Source: Neobacillus cucumis (GTDB taxonomy: Bacteria > Bacillota > Bacilli > Bacillales > Cytobacillaceae). From it: 64,000 nt of DNA. The position numbers and the translations under genes are program-made. Numbering within the stretch: the first letter of the stretch is position 1; each line of letters opens with the position of its first letter. Below are positions 37,989 to 47,299 of the stretch, in pieces. The DNA is taken from contig NZ_PGVE01000107.1 in the NCBI RefSeq assembly GCF_002860255.1, forward strand, positions 62,001 to 126,000. Direction: 5' to 3'. The notes beneath the pieces were generated by a model, which was not told the origin of the DNA, did not search any database, and saw only the letters and a list, made by a program, of their open reading frames with translations.

Positions 37989-38098
37989 TAGATAACAGCC
38001 TTTTGAAGAAAAAAAGAACACAGCTTATATATTCGTTTATTAATAGACATGTTCCTTCTATTATTATTCTTTTTCCTTCATTTTCTCCTCCTTAGAAT

Positions 38099-39343
38099 CT
38101 ATAAGTTAATCAATTTTTTCTTCACATCCTCGTTTCTATTTATTAATTTCGTTGTGAAACTCAAAAGAACCATGCTTACAATCATTGTACCAAGCATCAA
38201 TAAAAATGGAATTCGCGGATCAATCTTATAGGTCACCCCGCCTATAATTCCAGCAGGTGAGATAAATAGCAGCAATATAACCTGCAAAATGGAGGATACA
38301 TTCGCTCGGCTATCATCTTCCATTACGTTAGCAACGGTAGCTTCTAAATATGGAGTTGACAACAATAGACCTGCCGATGAAAGAATGGTGCTGAAAATAA
38401 TCTGAGTCATGTTTCCTGACTTCGCTGTAAGCACCAAAATGCAGGAAACCATCATAAAAGAAAAACCGATGGCAATGTAATGGAAATTAAATTCTTCCCG
38501 AAACCGCGGGATTACAAAAATAAGCAAAAAAAGCATGCACACGGATGAAATGGCCGGGAATACACCTAAAATGGATTTACTGAGCGTAAGTTTCTCAGTT
38601 AGATAGATGGATAAATACGTATTTTGTATCGTTAATTGGAATTGAAATAAAACATAGATAGAAAAAATCAATAAAAGCGGATAATTGTTTAAGAGATTTC
38701 TTCCCGTTTTAACATAGTCAAATAACGTATGTTTAAGGTTCATGTTCGACGATTCCCGGCGCTTCTTTATCCCGACCGTTGTTTCATGGGTCATGAGATG
38801 GCGAATGATAAACATAGAAGTCATACTAAAAAAGGAAATAAGGTACATTAGACGAACCCCTGATATAAGCCCCATTTTATTTACCATCAGACCTCCTACA
38901 GGTGCAAACAGTCCGCCAACAACCGTAATAAATTGTAGGACTGTGTAAACCATAGATCGTTGCTTTGGCTCTGTATCCTCAACAAGTAAGCATGTCCAGG
39001 CAATATGTGGCACTTTTTGGAAGGCGTTTACAATGGCTGCAGCAACAAAAAACCAAAAATTTTGTGATACTGCCCAAATCAGTGTGGCTACCGACCAACT
39101 CAACATATCAAATATTAATAGAGCCCTTTTCCTCCCCATCCTGTCCGTTAGAAAACCGCTAATAAAGGAAGAAAAAATTTGGACTGCAAGTCCCAAACTT
39201 GTAATAATACCAATTTGCTGCTCATTAACACCCAGCTCAAGCATATAAAGCGATGCATAGGTAACAAATAAGCTATACGGAATTATAAACATTGGTTCCA
39301 CAACCATGCATGCTCTTGGATTGCCTCTAATTTGTTTAAACAA
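38099..39343 (-). CDS. MFS transporter
   Basis: This protein (414 residues) has twelve predicted membrane segments and the major-facilitator loop GFLTDRMGRKRALLI between segments 2 and 3. The frame opens at a TTG at 39349, but a TTG two codons later has better spacing to the AAGGGGG box. It is a single gene divergent from yesL. Neighbours suggest a sugar or a sugar-derived product as substrate, but direction and cargo cannot be told from sequence. Confidence 0.85.
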   Translation of the reverse strand: MFKQIRGNPRACMVVEPMFIIPYSLFVTYASLYMLELGVNEQQIGIITSLGLAVQIFSSFISGFLTDRMGRKRALLIFDMLSWSVATLIWAVSQNFWFFVAAAIVNAFQKVPHIAWTCLLVEDTEPKQRSMVYTVLQFITVVGGLFAPVGGLMVNKMGLISGVRLMYLISFFSMTSMFIIRHLMTHETTVGIKKRRESSNMNLKHTLFDYVKTGRNLLNNYPLLLIFSIYVLFQFQLTIQNTYLSIYLTEKLTLSKSILGVFPAISSVCMLFLLIFVIPRFREEFNFHYIAIGFSFMMVSCILVLTAKSGNMTQIIFSTILSSAGLLLSTPYLEATVANVMEDDSRANVSSILQVILLLFISPAGIIGGVTYKIDPRIPFLLMLGTMIVSMVLLSFTTKLINRNEDVKKKLINL

Positions 39344-39413
39344 GGTCAATGCCCCCTTTTTAACTATGTTAAAAAAATGATTTCCTCAATAATTCTATGA
39401 TCTTATCTTCCAT

Positions 39414-39442
39414 TTGTTTATATTATATGGTAATTTTAGAAT
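39414..39442 (+). promoter_or_regulatory. Candidate SigA promoter of the yesL-like gene
   Basis: TTGTTT (39414-39419) and TAGAAT (39437-39442) are spaced by exactly 17 bases and lie about 37 bases before the ATG of the only plus-strand gene. Confidence 0.6.
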
Positions 39443-39479
39443 TATAGGAATCTTCTAAAAAGAATGGTGGTGTTTTGTT

Positions 39480-40100
39480 ATGAAACTAGTTAAGAGTAAC
39501 TTCTACGCAGCACTTGAAATCTTTTCAAACTTTTTACTTTTAAACCTGCTTTGGGTTCTAATGTGTCTGCCAATCGTTACTATTTTTCCAGCAACGGCTG
39601 CACTGTTTGGTGTTGTACGCGAGTGGGTGCTGAAACAGGACTCCAGTGTCTTTCGCTCCTTTTTCAAATGCTATAAAGAAAATTTCAAACAAAGCTTTCC
39701 CTTAGGGTTGCTATGGATGGTTTTAATGGCTCTGTTTTATATGAACTTCACTGTAATTAGTCAGCTCGGCTCCATGGGAAAAATGTTCTTTACTCCACTC
39801 CTGTTTTTGGGTGGCCTGTTATTTATATTTGTATCCGCTTTCCTTTTCCCGGTCATGGTTCATTATCGATTGAATTGGATTAACCTTTTAAAAAACTCAT
39901 TAATTCTAGCAATCAGTTACTTACCATTTACACTTTTGGTCATTGCTGTTTTATTGGCGATGGCAGCAGCTTTCTTCTGGCAGCCAATCACCTTTTTATT
40001 AATTTTTAGTGTTGGTGCCTATCTGATTTTCTTTATTTCCAATAATTTGTTTATAAAAACTGAACAAATTCGTTTTTCTATTAAAAAGAGCGGGATCTAA
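39480..40100 (+). CDS. yesL: YesL-family (DUF624) membrane protein
   Basis: This 206-residue protein has about five membrane segments with the DUF624 start pattern NLLWVLMCLPIVTIFPATAALFGVVREW. YesL-type genes accompany YesMN regulators and sugar importers in Bacillus; the function is unknown. It is the only plus-strand gene in the window, has its own promoter and meets the ATPase gene tail to tail. The stop codons of the two genes are adjacent and lie inside a shared terminator. Confidence 0.85.
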   Translation: MKLVKSNFYAALEIFSNFLLLNLLWVLMCLPIVTIFPATAALFGVVREWVLKQDSSVFRSFFKCYKENFKQSFPLGLLWMVLMALFYMNFTVISQLGSMGKMFFTPLLFLGGLLFIFVSAFLFPVMVHYRLNWINLLKNSLILAISYLPFTLLVIAVLLAMAAAFFWQPITFLLIFSVGAYLIFFISNNLFIKTEQIRFSIKKSGI

Positions 40101-40119
40101 CTATGAGGATCCCGTTTTT
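40084..40119. terminator. Bidirectional terminator spanning two adjacent stop codons
   Basis: The stem CGGGATC / GATCCCG (40091-40114) has an A-run on its left and TTTTT on its right, so it can stop transcription from both sides. The TAA of the yesL-like gene (40098-40100) and the stop of the minus-strand ATPase gene (40101-40103) both fall in its loop. Confidence 0.85.
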
Positions 40120-41003
40120 CTTTCATTTGGATGCAGAAGAACTATTTTTTCTTCTTCCAATTGAATCTTTATTTTATTCATATCTTTTATGCCAATTGCC
40201 TCTAAATACTCCCGGGGAATTTGGACTCTTCCTGCCCTATCAAGTACTGCCAATTCAATATGTGTGTCTCTTTCATGATTTTCATCGTTTTCAGATGCCA
40301 CCGAAAATTTTTTTGAATAGGAGCGTCTAATAATTTCACTAGAAGTACGACCATCACGAATGGCTACTACCCGATCCATTTTTTTCATAAGCTCGGTATC
40401 ATGTGTTACAACCACGATTGTTACTCCAAGCGATCGGTTAATCTCCCGGAAAACATCCAGAATGATGTCTGCCGTTTTTGAATCCACACTCCCTGTGGGT
40501 TCATCTGCCAGAAGCAAACTTGGATTGTTAGCAAGAGCAATGGCGATTGCCACTCTTTGCTGCTCTCCGCCTGACAGCTGGTCAAGCCGATGCTTTAAAC
40601 GATGCCCCATTCCCACTCCTTCTAACAGTTCTATTGCCCGTTCCCGCTTCCGCCTTCCTCCTTTTAACAGCATCGGAAGTTCTACGTTTTCAATAACTGA
40701 CAAATAGGGAATTAAATTTCTTGCGTTATTTTGCCAGACAAAACCAACCGTTTCCAATTTATATTTAACTATATCTTTATCGGACAATCGCAGAAGATCT
40801 TTGCCATCCACTATCAGTTTCCCAGCTGTAGGGCGGTCTAAACCGCCAAGTAAGTTTAACAAAGTTGATTTGCCGCTTCCGCTGTTTCCGATAATCCCCA
40901 TTACTTCCCCTTTTTCTACTTCTAACTCAAGGCCTTGCAAAGCGATCACTTCTTGTTCATTTTTCAATTTGTATATTTTCACCAAATCCTGACATTTTAT
41001 CAT
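40101..41003 (-). CDS. ABC ATPase fused to an AbrB-like C-terminal domain
   Basis: This 300-residue protein begins with a LolD/MacB-type ATPase: Walker A GNSGSGKSTLL, signature LSGGEQQRVAIA, Walker B LLLADEPTG and a switch His in VTHD. After about residue 230 a linker leads to a segment at about 247-292, VLDRAGRVQIPREYLEAIGI and the following KIKIQLEEEKIVLL, that reads as a SpoVT/AbrB-like swapped-hairpin domain, normally a DNA-binding module. The gene is 2 bases after the FtsX-type permease gene. The family normally ends near residue 230, so the extra domain is unusual. It may regulate the complex or its own operon; this is not known. Confidence 0.88.
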   Translation of the reverse strand: MIKCQDLVKIYKLKNEQEVIALQGLELEVEKGEVMGIIGNSGSGKSTLLNLLGGLDRPTAGKLIVDGKDLLRLSDKDIVKYKLETVGFVWQNNARNLIPYLSVIENVELPMLLKGGRRKRERAIELLEGVGMGHRLKHRLDQLSGGEQQRVAIAIALANNPSLLLADEPTGSVDSKTADIILDVFREINRSLGVTIVVVTHDTELMKKMDRVVAIRDGRTSSEIIRRSYSKKFSVASENDENHERDTHIELAVLDRAGRVQIPREYLEAIGIKDMNKIKIQLEEEKIVLLHPNERKTGSS

Positions 41004-41005
41004 CT

Positions 41006-43849
41006 TTAGTCCTCACCTAACTTAATGGCTTGATGGATACGAATTTGTTTTAAAAAGAAGACAAATATGGTCAAACCGGCCGCTAACATAAAGAAAACAA
41101 AGAAATAGATTTTCGTTCCATCACTTGCTTGAAACAAAACCCGGAATGGTGGAACCATTTCTTTTGGATCAAACGAAAGCTGAAAAAGAGGAACAAATAA
41201 AGTACTTGTAAGCTTGCCGAGAATAATTCCAAAGAAACAAGCAATACCTGATGTAAATAACTGTTCCCATATTAAAATACTGTATAATTTACGACTTGAC
41301 ATTCCCATCGCAAGATACACACCATACTGCAAGGTTCTCGATCGAATGGTCAATACCCAATAAAGAATAAAGCCAATTAATGTTACCAAAAGAGCGATCA
41401 TAAACCCCAATGTCAAGGTTCCATTTAAGCCTAATAAAAACGCACTGTTTTTCAATTCAATAATCTTTGGGGTGATATCGCTTATGCCAATAACCGGCAG
41501 CTTTTGATTACTGATTTCTTTATATACGGAAGCCCTGGAGACATTTTTCTTTACTTTCATCCATACTTCATATGGTTCTAAACCCAACGTATTTTGGATA
41601 TAAGTGAGATTAGCCACAATGATGGATGATGGATCGTCTGTATTTTCCCCTTTTTCCATAGGATTAAAGGAAGGCCAGTACTCTACTATTCCAAATACAA
41701 CAAATTCAACAGGAATAGAATTTTCTGCTTCTATGGTTAAATAATCTCCTACCTTGATGCCTAAATCAGCAGCAATTGATTTCGAGATTAATACGCTGCT
41801 TGGCTCACTGGATAATAGGTTAAGATAGTTATACCAATGATGAGGCAATAAAGACGGATCAAACCAAGCTGTCTGCCCAAATTCTTTCGGTTCAATTCCC
41901 ATTAAGCTGGCGGAAAAAAGTTTTTTTCCGTTTGCTTCTACTTTCATATTTTCTTTTCGAAATACCTTTGCCACGTGTTCGACACTTTTCAACTTTAAAA
42001 AGGGATCAAATGGCGGTTCGGAGTACACCACTTCCTGGGGAGAGGCTTTTTTTTCCTCATTCTCTTTTCCATTTGTCATTACTGGGGAAGAACCGATTGT
42101 TTCGTTACTGTCCCATTTTAATCTGAGGGAAATATCGGCTCCATTTTTATAGCGAATTTGCTGCTCAAGATTAGTATTGATCGTTCTTGCCGAGCTTGCG
42201 CTAAACACACCTACTCCAATTGTCATGATCAAAAACAGCATTAAAAACTGATATTGTTTTGATGAGCGGCTTACTTGGATAAAAGTACTATAAAGGGGCA
42301 GTGACCAAAATCGGCCGCCTGCTTTTCCCAACACTTTTAAAACAAAAGGATACAATCTTAATACCAGCAATCCCATACCAATAATGAACAGAACAGGGAT
42401 AAAGAAAAGCAGAGGATCGACAAATAATTCACCATTCGAATTTGATAGTGTCAACCATTCTTTTTGTCTCTGCTTAAAGGTATATAGCCCATAAAATGAA
42501 ATGGCTACTAGCAAAATATCAGCCAAAATCAAGAATCTATGCTTACTATAGTCAAAATGGGCTAAATTTTGTTTATGATGGACAATACTTTTTCTTGATG
42601 ATTGGTAAACAGGAATCATCACCATGATAATCGAGATAGCTACGGCACAAAAAGCATAAAGATATCCCTGGCTGCTAAGCTCTAGTTTTAAACTGTCTCT
42701 CTGAATAAACTCCAAAAATCCATTCGAGGCTCCAAGAATTTTGCATAACCATAAACCAAAGAGCGGTCCCATTACGAAAGATGCCAGTCCGAGCAAGCTT
42801 ATTTCTAAAAAGTAAATCCATACTATTTGCTGTCTTTTAGCACCTCTGCTTGCTAAAACAGCCATTTCATTTAACTGGCGATCAATAATCAGGCGAATCA
42901 CCATCATTAAATATATTGCCATCATGATTAGAATGGGGATATTTAACGACCATAGCATGGTTGTTAATTGACGTTCTTTTGCTTTGTATCTGGATAGGAT
43001 ATCCTCAATTGGAAAATCGATTAGAATCATCGATTTATTGATTTTACTGACTTTCTCATTTATGCTTCCTGTCAGCTCTAACAAACGCGGGATATGATTT
43101 GTATTTATAGACTTATAATCAAAAGCGGTATAAAACCTCGTGTTTCCCAATAAATTCTTTTTCTGTGTGACAAATAGTTTACGGAAAAGCTTTTCTGGTA
43201 AGATAAAGTCATCCGTGTATCGTTCAGGAGGAGCTTCCCAATAAGGATCCCGTTCATCTTTTTCCTTAAACGTCCCCACTGGTTTAACCATTATCTCCTC
43301 TTTTCCTTCTCCTGCTATTAAGATTTTGTTTAAAACAATCTTCCTTTTTTGTAAACTTTTCTCTGGAACCAATACCTCATAAATGCCATCTTTTTCATTT
43401 GTGGATGGCCATTTTCCGTCGCTGATCTCAATATGATTTTCTATATTGGATAAACTAACAATCCGCCCAAAGCCCTGTTCACTCGCAGCATCATCTTGTA
43501 AAGTTATTTTTAACGGAACTGTACTAATTGAATGGGCTTTTGTAACGATAGGTAAGCTGGTCTCTTTCATTATTTGTTCATTTATTTTTTCGGCACGTAC
43601 TAAGGATTGGTACGGATTGGACTCAGTTTCCTCTGAAATCCCCATGGAAAGAGAGAAGCTTCCAGGGTATTGATTGGTTTTCGCCTGATGCTCCTCAAGT
43701 TCCTTTGTAAGCATTTTATGTAATACTCCAGACGTATATATAGGGATACTTGAAACAAGGGATACGGTTAACAAAAGTCCGAGGAATAAGCTTCCTGTAA
43801 GCCAGCGATTATTCAGCATTTTTCTCATGATAATTTTTAATATAGCCAT
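41006..43849 (-). CDS. FtsX-type ABC transporter permease
   Basis: This 947-residue membrane protein has a first membrane segment at about residues 18-38, a large extracellular domain, a group of membrane segments near 300-420, another extracellular domain, and three segments at the C-terminus (ending in FVFFLKQIRIHQAIKLGED). This is the doubled FtsX-domain layout of MacB-like and lipoprotein-type exporters. It is flanked by an adaptor lipoprotein gene (13 bp upstream) and an ATPase gene (2 bp downstream). It probably moves a peptide, antibiotic or lipid outward or performs signalling; no substrate can be named. Confidence 0.88.
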   Translation of the reverse strand: MAILKIIMRKMLNNRWLTGSLFLGLLLTVSLVSSIPIYTSGVLHKMLTKELEEHQAKTNQYPGSFSLSMGISEETESNPYQSLVRAEKINEQIMKETSLPIVTKAHSISTVPLKITLQDDAASEQGFGRIVSLSNIENHIEISDGKWPSTNEKDGIYEVLVPEKSLQKRKIVLNKILIAGEGKEEIMVKPVGTFKEKDERDPYWEAPPERYTDDFILPEKLFRKLFVTQKKNLLGNTRFYTAFDYKSINTNHIPRLLELTGSINEKVSKINKSMILIDFPIEDILSRYKAKERQLTTMLWSLNIPILIMMAIYLMMVIRLIIDRQLNEMAVLASRGAKRQQIVWIYFLEISLLGLASFVMGPLFGLWLCKILGASNGFLEFIQRDSLKLELSSQGYLYAFCAVAISIIMVMIPVYQSSRKSIVHHKQNLAHFDYSKHRFLILADILLVAISFYGLYTFKQRQKEWLTLSNSNGELFVDPLLFFIPVLFIIGMGLLVLRLYPFVLKVLGKAGGRFWSLPLYSTFIQVSRSSKQYQFLMLFLIMTIGVGVFSASSARTINTNLEQQIRYKNGADISLRLKWDSNETIGSSPVMTNGKENEEKKASPQEVVYSEPPFDPFLKLKSVEHVAKVFRKENMKVEANGKKLFSASLMGIEPKEFGQTAWFDPSLLPHHWYNYLNLLSSEPSSVLISKSIAADLGIKVGDYLTIEAENSIPVEFVVFGIVEYWPSFNPMEKGENTDDPSSIIVANLTYIQNTLGLEPYEVWMKVKKNVSRASVYKEISNQKLPVIGISDITPKIIELKNSAFLLGLNGTLTLGFMIALLVTLIGFILYWVLTIRSRTLQYGVYLAMGMSSRKLYSILIWEQLFTSGIACFFGIILGKLTSTLFVPLFQLSFDPKEMVPPFRVLFQASDGTKIYFFVFFMLAAGLTIFVFFLKQIRIHQAIKLGED

Positions 43850-43862
43850 CCGCTCATTCCTC

Positions 43863-44885
43863 CTACTTCAGAATTACCTCGTCTCCTACGTTCAGTCCCT
43901 TGGTTATTTCCACCTCCGTAGCAGAAATAAGGCCAAGCTCAATGTCCATTTCTCTTTTTGTTTTGCCGTCGAGTACCTGGACATAATTTCTTCCTATTCC
44001 GGTTCTCAGACCGCTTTTGGGAATAATCAGGGCATTTTCTTTTTGATAGGTAATAATTTCAAAACTGAGGGAATCTCCCACTTTCACTTGGTTTGGCAAA
44101 TGTTCGATACGGACCAAAATACTTCGCTGATTATCTTCCGTATTTTGTTTCAGTGCATCAGCAGGCACCTCATTAGGAGTTTGAACAACTTTTCCATCTA
44201 ATGTTTGACCATTTAACGAAACATGAACAGGCATACCAATTTTTACATCGGTTAATTCATTTGCACTTGATGCTGTGTACTTCAACTGTAAATTCGTAGT
44301 ATCTGCTACTTGCACAATCGATTGGTAAGCTTCTACCTGGTCCCCTGGCTTTAAATCGCTAAGATAGGAAACTACTCCATTTATGGGCGAAATGATTTTA
44401 GAATTTGCTTGTAAATTTTGTAGCTTTTGCAAACGGACTTTTGTAATTTCTACATCCAGTTTCGCTTTTTCAATGGAATATGTGTCTGCCCCCTGTGCCA
44501 CAAGTTGCTTTATTTCCACATTTGCCTTTTCTAACTCAAGTTGCGCTTGTTGAATATCGAAAACAAGGTTCCCAGTCTCCAAATCTACTAAAGTTTGGCC
44601 TTTTTTAACCAAATCTCCTTCAGCCACATAAACCTTTTCAATCCGTCCACCAGACTCCCGATAATACAAATTATGGCTGCCTGACGGAACTAAGCTGCCC
44701 ATACCTTGAACACGTTTGACTATTTTTCCCTTTGTTGCTTTTGCCGTTTTATATTCAATCTTCGCTGGTTCAATAAGTGGAGGGGCAAGAACGGATTCTT
44801 CCTTTGGCAGAATGGAACAGGAGGTTAACAGTAATAATGGAGTGATGAGTAAACTACTTTTCCAGAAAGATCTTTTTTTGCTCAT
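43863..44885 (-). CDS. Membrane-fusion adaptor lipoprotein (HlyD/MacA type)
   Basis: This protein (340 residues) has a lipoprotein signal with lipobox LTSC, then a barrel-sandwich pattern: VKKGQTLVDLETGNLVFDI, a coiled coil (about residues 120-165), SKIISPINGVVSYLSDLKPGDQV and beta-barrel domains. This is the periplasmic-adaptor type used with MacB-like exporters. The frame opens at 44918, but the ATG at 44885 fits the signal peptide better. It overlaps the end of the upstream ATPase gene by 32 bases, a sign of tight coupling. Confidence 0.88.
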   Translation of the reverse strand: MSKKRSFWKSSLLITPLLLLTSCSILPKEESVLAPPLIEPAKIEYKTAKATKGKIVKRVQGMGSLVPSGSHNLYYRESGGRIEKVYVAEGDLVKKGQTLVDLETGNLVFDIQQAQLELEKANVEIKQLVAQGADTYSIEKAKLDVEITKVRLQKLQNLQANSKIISPINGVVSYLSDLKPGDQVEAYQSIVQVADTTNLQLKYTASSANELTDVKIGMPVHVSLNGQTLDGKVVQTPNEVPADALKQNTEDNQRSILVRIEHLPNQVKVGDSLSFEIITYQKENALIIPKSGLRTGIGRNYVQVLDGKTKREMDIELGLISATEVEITKGLNVGDEVILK

Positions 44886-45555
44886 ATGTAATCCCGCCAC
44901 TTTCCAATGTGTAAACATCGTCTATCACCTCTAATAGGCTGTTATCATGGGTTGTCATCACAATAGTTGTTTGTTTATTTCTGGTTAGCTCCTGAAAAAT
45001 CTCGATCACTTGAAAGGCCATACTGCTATCAAGCTCGGCAGTTGGTTCATCAGCCAAAATTAGTGCGGGACCGGGAGCAATCGCTCTTGCGATAGCGCAT
45101 CTCTGCTGCTCCCCGCCGGAGAGCTGAAAAGGAAGATGATTCGCTCTTTTCGTTAATCCAACTAATTCAATCGTATCCTTAATCCTTTTTTTCCACTCTA
45201 AGGAGGGAATCTCCGATATACGGAGGCCAAACTCAATGTTTTCCTCTACCGTCATAAGAGGAATTAATCCAAAGGATTGAAAAATGAACCCTATACTTGT
45301 CCTCCGCAGCTTTTCCTTTTCCTTTTTCGAAAAGTCATTCAGCAGCTTCCCGGCAAAATGTATTTCTCCACTCTCTGGTTCATCCAATGCTCCCATTAAA
45401 TTAAGAAGGGTTGTTTTTCCCGAACCAGATCTCCCTTTTAAAGCTACTAAACTATTAGGTTCAATTGAAAGGGTGATCCCTTTTAAGACTTCGAATTTCT
45501 GCTGTCCCTTACCAAACGAGTGATAAACATTCCTAACTTTGACTATCGGCTCCAT
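44854..45555 (-). CDS. ABC ATPase, LolD/MacB type
   Basis: This ATPase (233 residues) has Walker A GRSGSGKTTLLN, Q-loop FIFQSFGLIPLM, signature LSGGEQQRCAIA, Walker B LILADEPTAELD and the switch His in MTTHD. The frame opens at 45570; the ATG at 45555 has the GGGGAGAGA box and is chosen. It is the first gene of a four-gene export unit: ATPase, adaptor lipoprotein, FtsX permease, ATPase with AbrB-like domain. Two different ATPases with one large permease suggest a heterodimer, because the permease has two FtsX halves. Confidence 0.92.
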   Translation of the reverse strand: MEPIVKVRNVYHSFGKGQQKFEVLKGITLSIEPNSLVALKGRSGSGKTTLLNLMGALDEPESGEIHFAGKLLNDFSKKEKEKLRRTSIGFIFQSFGLIPLMTVEENIEFGLRISEIPSLEWKKRIKDTIELVGLTKRANHLPFQLSGGEQQRCAIARAIAPGPALILADEPTAELDSSMAFQVIEIFQELTRNKQTTIVMTTHDNSLLEVIDDVYTLESGGITYEQKKIFLEK

Positions 45556-45598
45556 ACTCTCTCCCCACATTTAACTGTACTATTAAATTCCGTGAAAG

Positions 45599-45632
45599 CA
45601 TGAAACATGGGCACCCGTGCCCATGTTTCATG
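45599..45632 (-). terminator. Strong hairpin after the sugar isomerase gene
   Basis: A perfect 16-bp stem, CATGAAACATGGGCAC / GTGCCCATGTTTCATG, with a 2-base loop lies 20 bases after the isomerase stop. The T-tract is weak, but the stem strength suggests termination of the transporter operon before the export genes. Confidence 0.7.
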
Positions 45633-45652
45633 TCGATTGTAGAATAGATATG

Positions 45653-46411
45653 TTATCTTCCCGCCTTAGATTTTAGGTTTTCAATATTAATCAAGGAACT
45701 TTCCATCGGATCACCATCAAACTGTTCCTGCTCAACGATATACCAATTGACACCGAACTGGTCCCCTGTATTTAGCAAACCATTAATATCTAGTTCTCCT
45801 GAGCCAATTTCAATGCTTCGTTTTACTCCGTCAACCATTTTCATATCCTTAATATGCAAGGAAACCACACGATCACCATATTTTTCAATTATGTCTGTTG
45901 GGCTTAGACCTGCATATGTAACCCAATAACAATCTAATTCCACCTTTACAAACTGAGGATCGGTATTTTCAAATAAAATATTAAAGCCGGTTTCTCCGTC
46001 AAAAGCTTCAAACTCGAAGTTATGATTATGATAGGCAAAAGTAAAACCATTTTCCCTGCAAGTACGTCCAACTTCATTTAGAACTTCAGCAATTTTTTTA
46101 TAATCATCACTTGTTTTTCTTATTTCTTCAGGTAAATAAGGACAAATAATTAATCCATTGCCAATTTTTTGGTTATATTCAAGTGTTTGTTTAAGATTTT
46201 CACCACGTAGTGTGTCAAGGCCCATATGACTTCCTGCAGCAGTGATTCCCTTTTCATCCAGCACTTTTTTGAGTTCTTCAGCAGGGGTATTAAAAAAACC
46301 GGCAAATTGAATCCCATCATATCCCATATCCGCGATCCGTCTTACTGTTCCCAAAAAATCTTTTCCTGCCGCATCTCTAACTGAGTAGAGTTGCAATCCG
46401 ATTTTCCCCAT
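45653..46411 (-). CDS. Sugar phosphate isomerase/epimerase (AP-endonuclease-2 fold)
   Basis: This 252-residue barrel protein reads as the IolE/IolI/xylose-isomerase-like family: GLQLYSVRDAAGKD, ITAAGSHMG, FAYHNHNFEF, VKVELDCYWVTYAG and VSLHIKDMKMV. The Glu, Asp, His and Glu metal ligands are present in the expected strands. The ATG has an AAAAGGAGAGG box. It follows the two permease genes at 36 bases, so it probably acts on the imported sugar of that operon, by isomerisation or epimerisation. Confidence 0.88.
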   Translation of the reverse strand: MGKIGLQLYSVRDAAGKDFLGTVRRIADMGYDGIQFAGFFNTPAEELKKVLDEKGITAAGSHMGLDTLRGENLKQTLEYNQKIGNGLIICPYLPEEIRKTSDDYKKIAEVLNEVGRTCRENGFTFAYHNHNFEFEAFDGETGFNILFENTDPQFVKVELDCYWVTYAGLSPTDIIEKYGDRVVSLHIKDMKMVDGVKRSIEIGSGELDINGLLNTGDQFGVNWYIVEQEQFDGDPMESSLINIENLKSKAGR

Positions 46412-46447
46412 TGTCCCTCTCCTTTTTTCGTAATTTTTAAAACAAGT

Positions 46448-47287
46448 TTATTTAATAGAACCTTCTGTTAAACCTGCAATAAATTGTTTACTAAACAGTA
46501 AGAATACAATGAGAATAGGCAAAGTGGCCAAAAATGTTCCATTTAAAATCATGGCGAAATCTTGATAATAGGCGCCGTTAAGTGTTCTTAAGGCAATTTG
46601 GATCGTTTGCACACTACGGTCTTTAAGGACGACAAGCGGCCACAGGAAGTCATTCCAAACGCCCATAAAGGTAAGTAGTCCTAACGTTGCCAATGCCGGG
46701 CGAATCGATGGGAGTGTTATATTCCAATACAATCGGAAGTTTGAACATCCGTCCATTCTTCCTGCGTCCATTAATTCGTCCGGGATCGTCGCCGATATAT
46801 ACTGCCTCATCCAGAAAACTCCAAACGCATTTACCATTCCGGGAACAATAACAGCGTTGAGGCTGTTAATCCAGCCCAACTTACTCATAATCATATAAGA
46901 AGGAATTAAACCTAATTGGGAAGGAACCATCATTGTCCCCAGGACAAAAAGAAACCAGTATTTTTTACCCTTAAATTGGAGCTTTGCAAAGGCAAAACCT
47001 GCTAGGGAACAAAAAAATAGAACTGTAATCATAACAACAGTGGAGGAAATAACAGAGTTCCCGATCGCTGCAAAGAAATCAATATTACTAAACACCTTGT
47101 GAACATTGACCATAAAGTTTGCACCCGGCAGCATCGCTGGCGGGAATTTGTTTATAGCTGCAGTGTTATTTGAGCCAATGACAAGCATCCAATAAAAAGG
47201 GAAAATAGATAAAAAGGTTATAAAAATTACCACAGCATACACAATAATTCTTCCTGGGCTATACCACTTTACTCCTACTTCTTTCAT
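46448..47287 (-). CDS. Sugar ABC importer permease, MalG type
   Basis: This 279-residue membrane protein has six segments and the loop MDAGRMDGCSNFRLYWNITLP. It ends in IAGLTEGSIK. The ATG has an AGGAAGTGAG box, 12 bases after the partner permease gene. It belongs to the third importer of the window, together with the isomerase gene. The cargo is unknown. Confidence 0.92.
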   Translation of the reverse strand: MKEVGVKWYSPGRIIVYAVVIFITFLSIFPFYWMLVIGSNNTAAINKFPPAMLPGANFMVNVHKVFSNIDFFAAIGNSVISSTVVMITVLFFCSLAGFAFAKLQFKGKKYWFLFVLGTMMVPSQLGLIPSYMIMSKLGWINSLNAVIVPGMVNAFGVFWMRQYISATIPDELMDAGRMDGCSNFRLYWNITLPSIRPALATLGLLTFMGVWNDFLWPLVVLKDRSVQTIQIALRTLNGAYYQDFAMILNGTFLATLPILIVFLLFSKQFIAGLTEGSIK

Positions 47288-47299
47288 ATTCTCACTTCC

